Origin: Pseudomonas sp. GR 6-02
GTDB taxonomy: Bacteria > Pseudomonadota > Gammaproteobacteria > Pseudomonadales > Pseudomonadaceae
Direction: 5' to 3'
Assembly: GCF_001655615.1 (NCBI RefSeq)
Contig: NZ_CP011567.1
Location: 5,217,001-5,281,000 of the forward strand
Length of the DNA: 64,000 nucleotides
Shown here: piece after piece, positions 1 to 9,925 of the stretch
Position numbering within the stretch: position 1 is the first letter of the stretch
How the letters are laid out: every line of letters begins with the position of its first letter
Translations under genes and position numbers: made by a program
The notes under the pieces: generated by a model
Told to the model about the DNA's origin: nothing
The model's input: the letters and a program-made list of their open reading frames with translations, nothing else
Databases searched by the model: none

Positions 1-538
1 CCAGCTTGTTGGCTTCGGTGATCGCGATGCGCTCGTGATCAACGTCGATAACGAACAGAGCGTCTGGCAGACCGCCCATGTCCTTGATACCACCCAGGGA
101 ACGATCCAGCTTCTCAAGATCGCGAGTGCGCATCAGCGCTTCTTTCTTGGTCAGCTTGGCGAAAGTACCGTCTTCAGCTTGCACTTCAAGGTCACGCAGA
201 CGCTTGATGGAAGCACGGATGGTTTTGAAGTTGGTCAGCATGCCGCCCAACCAGCGGTGATCGACGTACGGCGAACCGCAACGTGCTGCTTCTTCAGCAA
301 CGATCTTGCCAGCGGAACGCTTGGTGCCGACGAACAGAATCTTGTTTTTGCCCTGGGCCAGACGCTCTACGAAAGTCAGAGCTTCGTTGAACATTGGCAG
401 GGTTTTTTCAAGGTTGATGATGTGAATCTTGTTACGCGCGCCGAAAATGTACTTACCCATTTTCGGATTCCAGTAACGGGTTTGGTGACCGAAGTGCACA
501 CCGGCCTTCAGCATATCGCGCATGTTGACTTGGGACAT
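1..538 (-). CDS. rpsB: 30S ribosomal protein S2 (3' end outside window)
   Basis: This gene encodes S2, which binds late to the 30S subunit near the head and body junction and is needed to recruit S1. Translating the minus strand from the ATG at 536-538 gives a protein starting [19 protein letters not shown], followed by the S2 blocks [13 protein letters not shown] and [10 protein letters not shown]. About 179 residues are present, so the C-terminal quarter lies off the left edge. The start is supported by an AAGGAACT ribosome site just upstream. In Pseudomonas tsf normally follows, but it is outside the window. The gene diverges from map. Identification is firm; only the end is missing. Confidence 0.97.
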   Translation of the reverse strand, partial: MSQVNMRDMLKAGVHFGHQTRYWNPKMGKYIFGARNKIHIINLEKTLPMFNEALTFVERLAQGKNKILFVGTKRSAGKIVAEEAARCGSPYVDHRWLGGMLTNFKTIRASIKRLRDLEVQAEDGTFAKLTKKEALMRTRDLEKLDRSLGGIKDMGGLPDALFVIDVDHERIAITEANKL

Positions 539-910
539 GATAGTTCCTTAATAAGTCGGGTTTGGCCTCCACGTATCCCAATGACCAACCAGCAGCATCA
601 GCTGAAGGCACCCAGGTCATCGTGTCGACACGTGTGTGGATTTAAGCTTTTCAGGGTACCCCGGAAAGCGGCGCATTTTATATCACAAGGCCGGAAAAAA
701 CGGAACCCGCATTCTGAAAACCTGGCGAATGCTTTTGATCCCGCCCTTGGAATCCCCCAAGAATGCGCCATCCTATAGAGAGAAGCGATGCACAGAAGCT
801 CAGATTTGCCCTGATCGTCTGGTAGAATTGCGTTTTTCAGGGCCGCGACGATCGTTCGCGCAATGCCCATTTCGTTTTAGAAGGCGCCATTGAGCGCAGA
901 GAGAGCCTGT
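539..910. other. Divergent intergenic region rpsB/map
   Basis: This gap of 372 bases holds the rpsB leader and promoter on the minus strand. On the plus strand, a TAGAAT box at 823-828 may be the -10 element for map, but no well-spaced -35 box accompanies it. I see no open frame with a convincing start and no tRNA. The rpsB leader contains short inverted repeats that could form S2-binding structure. Confidence 0.6.
677..705 (-). promoter_or_regulatory. Candidate sigma-70 promoter of rpsB
   Basis: On the minus strand a TTCCGT box (700-705) and a TATAAA box (677-682, extended as TATAAAAT) are separated by 17 bases. This would give a 5' leader of about 130 bases before rpsB. Leaders of rpsB in gamma-proteobacteria commonly bind S2 for autoregulation. 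That role is inference here. Confidence 0.5.
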
Positions 911-1693
911 ATGACCGTCACCCTCAAAACCCCAGAGGACATCGCAAAAATGCGGATCGCCGGCAAATTGGCCGCCGATGTGCTGGAAATGATTGCCGAT
1001 TATGTCAAGCCGGGCGTTACCACCGAAGAGCTGGACCGCATCTGCCACGACTACATCGTCAACGAGCAGAAAGCCATTCCTGCCCCGCTCAACTACAAGG
1101 GCTTTCCGAAGTCGATCTGCACCTCGATCAACCACGTGGTCTGCCACGGCATCCCGAACGAGAAGCCGTTGAAGGATGGCGACACGCTGAACATCGACGT
1201 CACAGTGATCAAGGACGGCTACCACGGCGATACCAGCCGCATGTTCCACGTCGGCACCGTGCCGGTCTGGGCCGAGCGTCTGTCCCAGGTGACACAGGAA
1301 TGCATGTACAAGGCCATCGAACTGGTGAAACCCGGCTGCCGCCTGGGCGATATCGGTGAAGTGATCCAGAAGCACGCGGAAAAGAACGGTTTCTCGGTGG
1401 TTCGCGAGTTCTGCGGCCACGGCATCGGCAAGGTGTTCCACGAAGAACCGCAGATCCTGCACTACGGCCGCGCCGGCACCGGCATGGAACTGAAAGCCGG
1501 CATGACCTTCACCATCGAGCCGATGATCAACCAGGGCAAGGCCGACACCAAGGTGCTGGGCGATGGCTGGACCGCGATCACCAAGGACCGCAAGCTGTCG
1601 GCGCAATGGGAACACACTCTGCTGGTGACCGATACCGGCTACGAGATCTTCACCCTGCGCAGCGACGATACCATCCCGCGCGTTTCGGCCTGA
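911..1693 (+). CDS. map: Type I methionine aminopeptidase
   Basis: The enzyme removes the initiator methionine from nascent proteins in the cytoplasm. The protein has 260 residues, the usual type I length. The metal ligands and active-site residues are all visible: D96 and D107 (in NIDVTVIKDGYHGD), H170 (FCGHGIG), E203 (IEPMI) and E234 (QWEHTLLV), with substrate-binding H79. An in-frame TTG lies 21 bases upstream, but ATG 911 gives the family's typical MTVTLKTPEDI start. It sits between rpsB and glnD as in other pseudomonads. Confidence 0.96.
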   Translation: MTVTLKTPEDIAKMRIAGKLAADVLEMIADYVKPGVTTEELDRICHDYIVNEQKAIPAPLNYKGFPKSICTSINHVVCHGIPNEKPLKDGDTLNIDVTVIKDGYHGDTSRMFHVGTVPVWAERLSQVTQECMYKAIELVKPGCRLGDIGEVIQKHAEKNGFSVVREFCGHGIGKVFHEEPQILHYGRAGTGMELKAGMTFTIEPMINQGKADTKVLGDGWTAITKDRKLSAQWEHTLLVTDTGYEIFTLRSDDTIPRVSA

Positions 1694-1738
1694 TCCCGCC
1701 CGCGCCGTTCCCAGCCTTATAGAAAGGAAAGCCAATCG

Positions 1739-4441
1739 ATGCCGCAGGTGGATCCCGAACTCTTCGACCGCGGCCAGTTCCAGGCTGAACTGGCCCTGAA
1801 GGCAAGCCCTATCGCTGCTTTCAAGAAGGCGATCCGTCAGGCCCGCGAAGTGCTCGACGAGCGGTTTCGCAGCGGCCGGGAGATTCGCCGGCTGATCGAG
1901 GATCGTGCCTGGTTCGTCGATAACATCCTGCAAAAGGCCTGGGAGCAATTCAACTGGAACTTCGAAGCCGACATCGCGCTGGTCGCGGTCGGCGGCTACG
2001 GTCGTGGCGAGTTGCACCCCTACTCTGACATCGACCTGCTGATCCTGCTGGGCGGCGCCGACCACGAAATTTTCCGTGATTCAATCGAGCGTTTTCTGAC
2101 GTTGCTGTGGGACATCGGCCTGGAAGTCGGCCAGAGCGTTCGCTCGGTTGACGAATGCGCCGAGGAAGCCCGCGCCGACCTGACGGTGATCACCAACCTG
2201 ATGGAAAGCCGCACCATTGCCGGTCCCGAGCGCCTGCGCCAGCGCATGCTGGACGTGACCAGCACAGAACACATGTGGCCCAGCAAGGAGTTCTTCCTGG
2301 CCAAGCGCGCCGAACAGAAAGCCCGTCACCACAAGTACAACGACACCGAGTACAACCTGGAACCCAACGTCAAGGGCTCGCCCGGTGGCTTGCGCGATAT
2401 CCAGACGATTCTGTGGGTTGCCCGTCGTGAGTACGGCACCCTCAATCTGCGGGCCCTGGCCGGCGAAGGTTTCCTGGTGGAGAGCGAGAACGCCCTGCTG
2501 GCTTCGTCCCAGGAATTCCTGTGGAAAGTGCGTTATGCGCTGCACATGCTCGCCGGCCGCGCCGAAGACCGCCTGCTGTTCGATCACCAGCGCACGATTG
2601 CCGGGTTGCTGGGTTTCGTCGGCAATGACGCCAAGCACGCCATCGAAAACTTCATGCAGCAGTACTACCGGGTGGTCATGAGCATTGCCCAGCTCAGCGA
2701 CTTGATCATCCAGCACTTCGAAGAAGTGATCCTGGCCCCCGAAGACGAAGCACCGCCCCAGCCGATCAACTCGCGATTCCAGCTGCACGACGGCTACATC
2801 GAGGCGCGCAACAACAATGTGTTCCGCCGCACGCCGTTCGCCATGCTCGAAATCTTCGTGCTGATGGCCCAGCAGCCGGAGATCAAAGGCGTACGCGCCG
2901 ACACCATCCGCCTGCTGCGCGAGAACCGTCATTTGATCGACGACGACTTCCGCAACGATATTCGCAATACCAGCCTGTTCATCGAATTGTTCAAGTGCAA
3001 GATCGGCGTCCACCGCAACCTGCGGCGGATGAACCGTTACGGGATCCTTGGGCGTTATCTGCCGGAGTTCGGCTTTATTGTCGGGCAGATGCAGCACGAC
3101 CTGTTTCACATCTATACGGTCGACGCGCACACCCTGAACCTGATCAAGCACCTGCGTAAGTTGCAGTACACCCAAGTGTCGGAAAAATTCCCGCTGGCCA
3201 GCAAGCTCATGGCCAAACTGCCCAAGCCGGAGTTGATTTACCTGGCCGGCCTGTACCACGACATCGGCAAGGGCCGGCATGGCGACCACTCGGAAATCGG
3301 CGCAGTGGACGCCGAAGCCTTTTGCCAGCGCCATCAGTTGCCGATCTGGGACAGCCGCCTGATCGTCTGGCTGGTGCAAAACCACCTGGTGATGTCGACC
3401 ACCGCCCAGCGCAAGGACTTGTCCGACCCGCATGTGATCCACGATTTCGCGCAGATTGTCGGCGATGAAACCCGCCTCGATTATCTGTATGTGCTGACCG
3501 TTGCCGACATCAACGCGACCAACCCGACGCTATGGAACTCCTGGCGCGCGAGCCTGTTGCGCCAGCTCTACACCGAGACCAAGCGCGCCTTGCGTCGCGG
3601 CCTGGAAAACCCGGTGGATCGCGAAGAACAGATCCGCCAGACCCAAAGCGCAGCGCTGGACATTCTGGTACGCGGCGGCACCGACCCGGACGACGTCGAG
3701 CAGTTGTGGGCACAACTGGGCGATGACTACTTCCTGCGTCACACCGCCGGCGACGTAGCCTGGCACACTGATGCAATCTTGCAGCAGCCGGCCGACGGCG
3801 GCCCGCTGGTGCTGATCAAGGAAACCACCCAGCGCGAGTTCGAGGGCGGTACGCAGATCTTCATTTATGCGCCGGACCAGCACGACTTCTTCGCCGTGAC
3901 CGTAGCGGCGATGGACCAGCTCAACCTGAACATTCACGACGCCCGGGTCATCACCTCCAGCAGCCAGTTCACCCTCGACACCTATATCGTGCTCGATACC
4001 GATGGCGACTCGATCGGCGACAACCCGGCGCGGGTCAAGCAGATCCGCGAAGGCCTGACCGAAGCCCTGCGCAATCCGGACAACTACCCAACGATTATCC
4101 AGCGTCGGGTGCCGCGTCAGCTCAAACATTTTACCTTTGCGCCACAGGTGACAATCCACAACGATGCCCAGCGTCCGGTGACCGTGCTGGAACTCAGCGC
4201 ACCCGACCGTCCCGGGTTACTGGCGCGGATCGGCACGATCTTCCTCGAGTTCGACCTGTCGCTGCAGAACGCCAAGATCGCCACCTTGGGCGAGCGCGTG
4301 GAAGACGTGTTCTTCATCACCGACGCCAACAATCAGCCGCTGTCCGACCCCTTGCTGTGCAGCCGCTTGCAGGATGCAATCGTCAAACAGCTGAGCGTCA
4401 ACCAGGAACCCGATATCAAACATTCGCGCATCAGCATCTGA
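1739..4441 (+). CDS. glnD: Bifunctional uridylyltransferase/uridylyl-removing enzyme (PII)
   Basis: GlnD senses glutamine and adds or removes UMP on the PII protein, thereby controlling glutamine synthetase and NtrC. The 900-residue protein has the expected order: a nucleotidyltransferase domain with GGYGRG at residue 85 and the metal pair D97/D99, a central HD hydrolase domain (YHDIGKG, H507-D508), and two C-terminal ACT domains (about 705-790 and 814-900) that bind glutamine. The ribosome site AGAAAGGA precedes ATG 1739. The gene follows map by 45 bases and may be cotranscribed with it. All catalytic motifs appear intact. Confidence 0.97.
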   Translation: MPQVDPELFDRGQFQAELALKASPIAAFKKAIRQAREVLDERFRSGREIRRLIEDRAWFVDNILQKAWEQFNWNFEADIALVAVGGYGRGELHPYSDIDLLILLGGADHEIFRDSIERFLTLLWDIGLEVGQSVRSVDECAEEARADLTVITNLMESRTIAGPERLRQRMLDVTSTEHMWPSKEFFLAKRAEQKARHHKYNDTEYNLEPNVKGSPGGLRDIQTILWVARREYGTLNLRALAGEGFLVESENALLASSQEFLWKVRYALHMLAGRAEDRLLFDHQRTIAGLLGFVGNDAKHAIENFMQQYYRVVMSIAQLSDLIIQHFEEVILAPEDEAPPQPINSRFQLHDGYIEARNNNVFRRTPFAMLEIFVLMAQQPEIKGVRADTIRLLRENRHLIDDDFRNDIRNTSLFIELFKCKIGVHRNLRRMNRYGILGRYLPEFGFIVGQMQHDLFHIYTVDAHTLNLIKHLRKLQYTQVSEKFPLASKLMAKLPKPELIYLAGLYHDIGKGRHGDHSEIGAVDAEAFCQRHQLPIWDSRLIVWLVQNHLVMSTTAQRKDLSDPHVIHDFAQIVGDETRLDYLYVLTVADINATNPTLWNSWRASLLRQLYTETKRALRRGLENPVDREEQIRQTQSAALDILVRGGTDPDDVEQLWAQLGDDYFLRHTAGDVAWHTDAILQQPADGGPLVLIKETTQREFEGGTQIFIYAPDQHDFFAVTVAAMDQLNLNIHDARVITSSSQFTLDTYIVLDTDGDSIGDNPARVKQIREGLTEALRNPDNYPTIIQRRVPRQLKHFTFAPQVTIHNDAQRPVTVLELSAPDRPGLLARIGTIFLEFDLSLQNAKIATLGERVEDVFFITDANNQPLSDPLLCSRLQDAIVKQLSVNQEPDIKHSRISI

Positions 4442-4458
4442 ATCAACCCAATCCCCCT

Positions 4459-4582
4459 GTGGGAGCGGGCTTGTGTGGCGAGGGAGCTTGCTCCCGCTGG
4501 GTCGCGAAGCGACCCCAAAAGCTTGCGACTGCTGCGCAGTCCAACGGGAGCAAGCTCCCTCGCCACACAGGCCCGCTCCCAT
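4459..4582. repeat. REP doublet (REPIN-like) between glnD and dapC
   Basis: An inverted pair of about 40-base arms (GTGGGAGCGGGCTTGTGTGGCGAGGG... and its complement) encloses smaller palindromes (GGTCGCGAAGCGACC and GACTGCTGCGCAGTC). This is the typical extragenic palindrome of the P. fluorescens group. As RNA it would form a long hairpin between the two genes. Confidence 0.85.
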
Positions 4583-4598
4583 ATTGAACGAGGCCCCC

Positions 4599-5798
4599 AT
4601 GAACAACGCTCTGAACCAGTTGCAGCCCTACCCGTTCGAAAAGCTCCGCGCCCTGCTCGGCAGCGTCACGCCAAACCCGGACAAACGCGCCATCGCGTTG
4701 TCCATCGGCGAACCGAAGCATCGCTCGCCAAGCTTTGTCGCCGAAGCCTTGGCAAGCAATCTGGATCAGATGGCCGTATACCCGACCACCCTCGGCATCC
4801 CGGCCCTGCGTGAAGCGATCGCCGCATGGTGCGAACGCCGTTTCAGCGTTCCAAATGGCTGGCTCGACCCCGCGCGCAACGTGCTGCCGGTCAACGGCAC
4901 CCGCGAAGCGTTGTTCGCATTCACCCAGACCGTGGTCAACCGTGGTGAAGACGCGCTGGTGGTCAGCCCGAACCCGTTCTATCAGATCTACGAAGGCGCG
5001 GCGTTCCTGGCCGGAGCCAAGCCGCATTACCTGCCATGCCTTGACGAAAACGGCTTCAACCCGGATTTCGACGCTGTTTCGCCAGACATCTGGAAGCGTT
5101 GCCAGATCCTGTTCCTGTGCTCGCCGGGCAACCCGACCGGCGCGTTGATCCCGGTTGAAACCCTGAAAAAACTGATCGCCCTGGCCGACGAATACGATTT
5201 CGTGATCGCCGCTGACGAGTGCTACAGCGAACTGTACTTCGATGAGCAGACCCCGCCACCCGGCCTGCTCAGCGCCTGCGTTGAACTAGGCCGCAAAGAT
5301 TTCAAGCGTTGCGTGGTGTTTCATAGCCTGTCCAAGCGTTCCAACCTGCCAGGCCTGCGTTCGGGCTTTGTGGCCGGCGACGCAGACATCCTCAAGGGTT
5401 TCCTGCTGTATCGCACTTACCACGGCTGTGCGATGCCGGTTCAAACGCAACTGGCCAGCGTTGCCGCGTGGAACGACGAAGTGCATGTGCGGGCCAACCG
5501 TGCGCTGTACCGTGAGAAATACGATGCGGTATTGGAAATCCTCAGCCCGGTGATGGATGTGCAGCGCCCGGATGGCGGTTTCTATCTGTGGCCAAACGTA
5601 AATGGCGACGACGCGGCGTTCTGCCGGGATCTGTTTGCCGAGGAACACGTGACGGTCGTACCAGGGTCTTACCTGTCTCGCGAAGTGAACGGCTCAAACC
5701 CCGGAGCAGGCCGAGTACGTATGGCGCTGGTTGCACCGTTGGCAGAATGCATTGAAGCCGCAGAGCGAATTCGCGCGTTTATTACACGCAATAAATAA
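4599..5798 (+). CDS. dapC: Succinyldiaminopimelate transaminase
   Basis: This fold-type I PLP aminotransferase converts N-succinyl-2-amino-6-ketopimelate to N-succinyl-L,L-diaminopimelate in lysine and peptidoglycan synthesis. The product has 399 residues. The PLP lysine is K246 in SLSKRSNLPGLRSGF, the distal arginine region is present near the C-terminus, and the N-terminus (MNNALNQLQPYPFEKLR) is the family form. The reading frame continues upstream into the REP repeat, so the start is placed at ATG 4599. Proximity to dapD and dapE supports DapC over other class I/II aminotransferases. Confidence 0.93.
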   Translation: MNNALNQLQPYPFEKLRALLGSVTPNPDKRAIALSIGEPKHRSPSFVAEALASNLDQMAVYPTTLGIPALREAIAAWCERRFSVPNGWLDPARNVLPVNGTREALFAFTQTVVNRGEDALVVSPNPFYQIYEGAAFLAGAKPHYLPCLDENGFNPDFDAVSPDIWKRCQILFLCSPGNPTGALIPVETLKKLIALADEYDFVIAADECYSELYFDEQTPPPGLLSACVELGRKDFKRCVVFHSLSKRSNLPGLRSGFVAGDADILKGFLLYRTYHGCAMPVQTQLASVAAWNDEVHVRANRALYREKYDAVLEILSPVMDVQRPDGGFYLWPNVNGDDAAFCRDLFAEEHVTVVPGSYLSREVNGSNPGAGRVRMALVAPLAECIEAAERIRAFITRNK

Positions 5799-5807
5799 CT
5801 CATAAAA

Positions 5808-5836
5808 GCTCCGCACTATGCAATGTAGTGCGGAGC
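5808..5836. terminator. Stem-loop after dapC
   Basis: A perfect 11-base stem (GCTCCGCACTA / TAGTGCGGAGC) with a 7-base loop lies 10 bases after the dapC stop. No T-run follows on the plus strand, so this may be a processing or attenuated stop rather than a classical terminator. Confidence 0.5.
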
Positions 5837-6071
5837 ATCATCAGCCAAGCCATTTATTTAATAACACCTCCACACCCAGCACACACAACAACACCCTCCC
5901 CCCACAAAAACAAACTTACATATCCCTTTCGCTCGCCAATTGACGACACCAAGCAACACACACTATAAAACCCGCCTGAACATTAGACCAAAACAAAATC
6001 ACATAGATAAACAAACCAATGCTTCTCCAATAACGGAGACCTCAAACAACACACTCACAAGGATGACGAGT

Positions 6072-6794
6072 ATGAACTTATGCAAGTGCATTGAGCCCGA
6101 TAATATTCAGGCTTCTTATGATGCGGCAATCAATGAAGACCTAGCGAACGCGCCCCAGACAATACCAGGAGGCCGACAAAAACGCGCTGTAGGCGACCAC
6201 ACCAAATTCTGGAAAAAAGGTCGGACACTAAAAGTGGCTTTTCTGAGCACAAACCGTTGGTTCATCGAGGCCACACAAGGAGCAATCCACCAATGGATAC
6301 CTGCCGTCTTTGACGTTCGCATCCTTTTCGTCGAAGGTTCAGAGGGTGATATCCGGATATCTGACGACTTCCATTCAGGGAATTGGTCCGTTGTTGGCAC
6401 TGACGCACTGCTTGTACCGAAAGATGAACCGACCATGAATTTGCAATGGCAAGGACTAAATCAAGTTTTCTTCGGTAACGTGCTGCATGAGTTTGGTCAC
6501 GCTCTTGGGCTTAAACACGAACATCAACATCCAGACGCCAATATTAATTGGAACGAAACTGCCGTTTACGAATTCATGAGCCGAACACAAAAATGGTCAA
6601 GAGAGGAGATCTATTCCAACCTGTTAAAAAAATTGGAAAAACCAAAAACCCGAACATCGCCTTATGACCGCACCTCAATCATGCACTACCCTATCCAGGC
6701 TGAACTTACTCTCGACGGTGTAGCGATAGCGCGTAACAATCGCTTATCTGCAAACGACGTAAAGCTGATGACAGAAATTTACAGCGGGAGATAA
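6072..6794 (+). CDS. Astacin-like zinc metalloprotease
   Basis: This is a predicted secreted or intracellular zinc endopeptidase of the M12A (astacin) type. From ATG 6072 the protein has 240 residues. The zinc signature is complete: H139, E140, H143, G146 and H149 in HEFGHALGLKHE, followed by the astacin Met-turn SIMHY (M204). The start was chosen for the AAGGA site 8 bases upstream; the frame stays open to a TTG at 5940. I see no signal peptide or propeptide beyond about 50 N-terminal residues containing a CKC motif. The gene is visibly AT-richer than its neighbours and is followed by a decayed paralogue, which suggests lateral origin. Confidence 0.8.
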   Translation: MNLCKCIEPDNIQASYDAAINEDLANAPQTIPGGRQKRAVGDHTKFWKKGRTLKVAFLSTNRWFIEATQGAIHQWIPAVFDVRILFVEGSEGDIRISDDFHSGNWSVVGTDALLVPKDEPTMNLQWQGLNQVFFGNVLHEFGHALGLKHEHQHPDANINWNETAVYEFMSRTQKWSREEIYSNLLKKLEKPKTRTSPYDRTSIMHYPIQAELTLDGVAIARNNRLSANDVKLMTEIYSGR

Positions 6795-6812
6795 ACCCAA
6801 ACACTGTCAGGG

Positions 6813-7025
6813 GTGGATAAGCTGCCTCTGACAGTCAATATAAAGCTACACATTGTAGAGCCTTATACTTCATCCACACCGTCAATAAAAAACCCAGCCA
6901 ATGCTGCTTCAACCGTCAGGTCTCGACGCAAGCGCTCGCTCGTCAGCTACTCAAAGCTGCGGGCAAACGGCCGTACACTCAAAATCGCGCATAAAGCGCG
7001 GTTCACGAGCAATCGACAGCATTGA
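6813..7025 (+). pseudogene. Remnant of a second astacin-like protease
   Basis: A short open stretch encodes NAASTVRSRRKRS...SKLRANGRTLKIA. It lines up with residues 26-56 of the upstream protease (NAPQTIPGGRQKRA...TKFWKKGRTLKVA), and a FTSNRQ segment resembles its STNRW. The similarity then stops, and no zinc motif follows before yffB. It looks like the 5' end of a duplicated protease gene left after deletion. The first 28 residues of the open stretch are unrelated and probably not translated. Confidence 0.6.
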
Positions 7026-7194
7026 AGTGCCATATTAGCGGCTTAGACTGCAGGCCGATCGTTGCACCTATGTCGCATAGAACAGTCGATTGCCAAGACA
7101 AAAAGACAAACCCGACCACAGCCGACGCGAAACCGTCCGGTCATGGCATAATCCGTCACCTTTTATTTTCAGCACCTGCAAAGGGGGCAATTCC

Positions 7195-7557
7195 TTGACC
7201 GTTTCAAGCAAAACGTTGCACCTTTTCGGCATCAAAGCCTGCGACACCATGAAAAAGGCGCGCACCTGGCTCGATGAACACGCTGTCGGCTATGACTTCC
7301 ATGATTACAAAGCGGTCGGAATCGACCGTGAACACCTGACCCAATGGTGCGAGGAGCACGGCTGGCAAGTGGTGTTGAACCGTGCAGGCACGACCTTTCG
7401 CAAGCTCGACGACGAACGCAAAGCCGATCTCGACCAGCCGAAAGCCATCGAACTGATGCTCGCACAACCCTCGATGATCAAGCGCCCGGTGCTCGATCTC
7501 GGTGACAGAACCCTGATTGGCTTCAAGCCAGATATCTACGCGGCCGCACTCAAGTAA
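7195..7557 (+). CDS. yffB: ArsC/Spx-family reductase-like protein (YffB)
   Basis: This is a thioredoxin-fold protein of the ArsC/YffB family, probably a glutathione-dependent thiol reductase. It has 120 residues with the single active-site Cys16 in GIKACDTMKKA and the C-terminal KRPVLDLGDRTLIGF loop typical of the family. A TTG at 7195 is chosen as start because AAGGGGG lies 7 bases upstream and because the first internal ATG (7249) would remove the active cysteine. It lies just upstream of dapD, as in other Pseudomonas. Its physiological substrate is not established by the sequence. Confidence 0.85.
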   Translation: MTVSSKTLHLFGIKACDTMKKARTWLDEHAVGYDFHDYKAVGIDREHLTQWCEEHGWQVVLNRAGTTFRKLDDERKADLDQPKAIELMLAQPSMIKRPVLDLGDRTLIGFKPDIYAAALK

Positions 7558-7590
7558 GGCAGCCCGTTCCATTTTGTTAGAGGTATCAAC

Positions 7591-8625
7591 ATGTCCACTA
7601 CCCTGTTCAGCCTGGCCTTTGGTGTCGGCACTCAAAACCGTCAAGGCGCATGGCTGGAAGTGTTTTACGCGCAGCCACTGCTCAATCCGTCGGCCGAACT
7701 GGTCGCTGCCATTGCACCGGTTCTGGGCTACACCGAAGGCAATCAGGCCATCGCCTTCAGCACTGCTCAGGCATCGCAACTGGCTGAAGCGCTGAAAAGC
7801 GTCGACGCTGCACAAGCTGCGCTGCTGACCCGTCTGGCCGAGAGCCACAAGCCGCTGGTCGCCACGCTGCTGGCCGAAGACGCACAGCTGAGCTCCACGC
7901 CTGAGGCTTACCTCAAGCTGCACCTGCTGTCCCACCGCCTGGTCAAGCCGCACGGCCTGAACCTGGCCGGGATCTTCCCGCTGCTGCCGAACGTGGCCTG
8001 GACCAGCCAGGGTGCGATCGACCTGTCCGAACTGGCCGAGCATCAACTGGAAGCCCGCTTGCGCGGCGAGCTGCTGGAAGTGTTCTCGGTGGACAAGTTC
8101 CCGAAAATGACCGACTACGTGGTACCGGCCGGCGTGCGTATCGCTGACGCGGCACGTATTCGTCTGGGCGCCTACGTGGGCGAAGGCACCACCGTGATGC
8201 ACGAAGGTTTCGTTAACTTCAACGCTGGCACCGAAGGCCCGGGCATGATCGAAGGCCGCGTGTCGGCTGGCGTGTTCGTCGGCAAGGGTTCGGACCTGGG
8301 CGGCGGCTGCTCGACCATGGGCACCCTGTCGGGTGGCGGCAACATCGTGATCAAGGTGGGCGAAGGCTGCCTGATCGGCGCCAATGCCGGTATCGGCATC
8401 CCGTTGGGCGATCGCAACACCGTTGAGTCGGGCCTGTACGTGACAGCCGGTACCAAGGTTGCGCTGCTCGACGAAAAGAATCAGCTGGTCAAAGTGGTCA
8501 AGGCCCGTGAATTGGCCGGTCAACCTGACCTGTTGTTCCGTCGCAATTCGGAAACCGGTGCCGTGGAGTGCAAAACCCACAAGTCGGCCATCGAACTGAA
8601 CGAAGCGCTGCACGCTCACAACTAA
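7591..8625 (+). CDS. dapD: 2,3,4,5-tetrahydropyridine-2,6-dicarboxylate N-succinyltransferase
   Basis: DapD succinylates tetrahydrodipicolinate, the step before DapC in diaminopimelate and lysine synthesis. The 344-residue protein is the long Pseudomonas/actinobacterial form. The C-terminal half carries hexapeptide repeats of the left-handed beta-helix (RIADAARIRLGAYVGEG, GVFVGKGSDLGGG, GCLIGANAGIGIPLGD). ATG 7591 has an AGAGGT ribosome site. It starts 33 bases after yffB and probably shares its transcript. Confidence 0.96.
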   Translation: MSTTLFSLAFGVGTQNRQGAWLEVFYAQPLLNPSAELVAAIAPVLGYTEGNQAIAFSTAQASQLAEALKSVDAAQAALLTRLAESHKPLVATLLAEDAQLSSTPEAYLKLHLLSHRLVKPHGLNLAGIFPLLPNVAWTSQGAIDLSELAEHQLEARLRGELLEVFSVDKFPKMTDYVVPAGVRIADAARIRLGAYVGEGTTVMHEGFVNFNAGTEGPGMIEGRVSAGVFVGKGSDLGGGCSTMGTLSGGGNIVIKVGEGCLIGANAGIGIPLGDRNTVESGLYVTAGTKVALLDEKNQLVKVVKARELAGQPDLLFRRNSETGAVECKTHKSAIELNEALHAHN

Positions 8626-8644
8626 GCAGAGCGTCAAACGATCA

Positions 8645-8680
8645 CCTTGTAGGAGCGCCGCATCGCTCGCTCCTGCAAGG
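8645..8680. terminator. Stem-loop between dapD and csdA
   Basis: CCTTGTAGGAGCG and CGCTCCTGCAAGG form a 13-base stem with one mismatch and a 10-base loop. No T-run follows, so this is a weak terminator or a short repeat element. Confidence 0.4.
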
Positions 8681-8719
8681 TCAGGCGTACACCCGCCCAT
8701 GTCACCAGGGCCGAACAAC

Positions 8720-9925
8720 ATGATGATTCCTTCTCCCTGGCGCGCCGATTTTCCGGCCATCGCCGCACTGCAACGGCAAGACCAGACCTATCTGGACAAC
8801 GCCGCCACCACGCAAAAACCTCAAGCCCTGCTGGATGCCCTGGCGCATTACTACGCCAACGGCGCGGCCAACGTGCATCGGGCGCAACACTTGCCTGGCG
8901 CCCATGCCACCCAGGCGTTCGAGGACAGCCGCCGCAAAGTTGCACAATGGCTCAATGCCGGCGATTGCGGACAGATTATCTTTACCCACGGTGCGACTTC
9001 CGCGCTGAACCTCCTGGCCTATGGCCTGGAACACCTTTTCAATCCAGGCGATGAAATTGTCATCAGCGCTCTGGAGCATCACGCCAACCTGTTGCCGTGG
9101 CAGCAACTGGCCCACCGTCGCGACCTGAAGCTGGTGATCCTGCCGCTGAATGTCGATGGTTTGATCGACCTGGATGTCGCCGCGCAGTTGATCGGTCCGC
9201 GAACCCGTTTGCTGGCGGTCAGCCAGCTGTCCAACGTGCTGGGCGCCTGGCAACCGTTGCCCGCGCTGTTGGCGATGGCCAAGGCACACAACGCGCTGAC
9301 CGTGGTCGATGGCGCTCAAGGCGTGGTTCATGGTCGGCACGATGTGCAGGCACTGGGCTGCGACTTCTACGTGTTTTCCAGCCACAAACTCTATGGCCCC
9401 GATGGCCTGGGCGTGCTGTTCGGACGCAACGAAGCGCTGCAACAGCTGCGCCCCTGGCAGTTCGGCGGCGAAATGGTGCTGGACGCCAACTACCACGATG
9501 CTCGCTTTCGGTCCGCACCGCTGGGGTTCGAGGCCGGTACGCCGCCGATCGCCAGTGTGATCGGTCTGGGCGCAACGCTGGACTACTTGACCGGGCTGGA
9601 TCAAGACGCCGTGTCCGCCCACGAAGCGGCGCTGCATGACTATCTGCTCAAAGGCCTGGAAGCGCGCAACGGCATTCGCCTGCTGGGCAAACCGCAGCTG
9701 GCGCTGGCCAGTTTTGTCGTCGAGGGTGTGCATAACTCTGATTTGGCGCATTTGCTGACCGAACAGGGCATCGCCGTGCGCGCCGGTCATCATTGCGCCA
9801 TGCCGTTGCTCAAAAGCTTTGAACTGGCCGGGGCGATTCGGGTGTCGTTGGCGCTGTACAACAATTCCGAAGACCTTGAGCGCTTTTTCGAAGCACTGGA
9901 TCAGGCCCTGGAGTTGTTGCGATGA
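8720..9925 (+). CDS. csdA: Cysteine desulfurase (CsdA/SufS type)
   Basis: This group II cysteine desulfurase takes sulfur from cysteine as a persulfide and passes it to a SufE-type partner. The PLP lysine is K223 in SSHKLYGPDG and the catalytic cysteine is C359 in RAGHHCAMP. The length is 401 residues. ATG 8720 is preferred over the in-frame ATG at 8699 because an AGGG site lies 9 bases upstream and the product then starts MMIPSPWR. The stop overlaps the csdE start by 4 bases. Pairing with csdE and the facing tcdA argues for CsdA rather than SufS. Confidence 0.92.
   Translation: MMIPSPWRADFPAIAALQRQDQTYLDNAATTQKPQALLDALAHYYANGAANVHRAQHLPGAHATQAFEDSRRKVAQWLNAGDCGQIIFTHGATSALNLLAYGLEHLFNPGDEIVISALEHHANLLPWQQLAHRRDLKLVILPLNVDGLIDLDVAAQLIGPRTRLLAVSQLSNVLGAWQPLPALLAMAKAHNALTVVDGAQGVVHGRHDVQALGCDFYVFSSHKLYGPDGLGVLFGRNEALQQLRPWQFGGEMVLDANYHDARFRSAPLGFEAGTPPIASVIGLGATLDYLTGLDQDAVSAHEAALHDYLLKGLEARNGIRLLGKPQLALASFVVEGVHNSDLAHLLTEQGIAVRAGHHCAMPLLKSFELAGAIRVSLALYNNSEDLERFFEALDQALELLR

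Noticed and set aside
806..828. Possible promoter for map (TTGCCC and TAGAAT)
   Set aside because: The boxes are only 11 bases apart, so they cannot form a normal sigma-70 promoter; only the -10-like box is noted.
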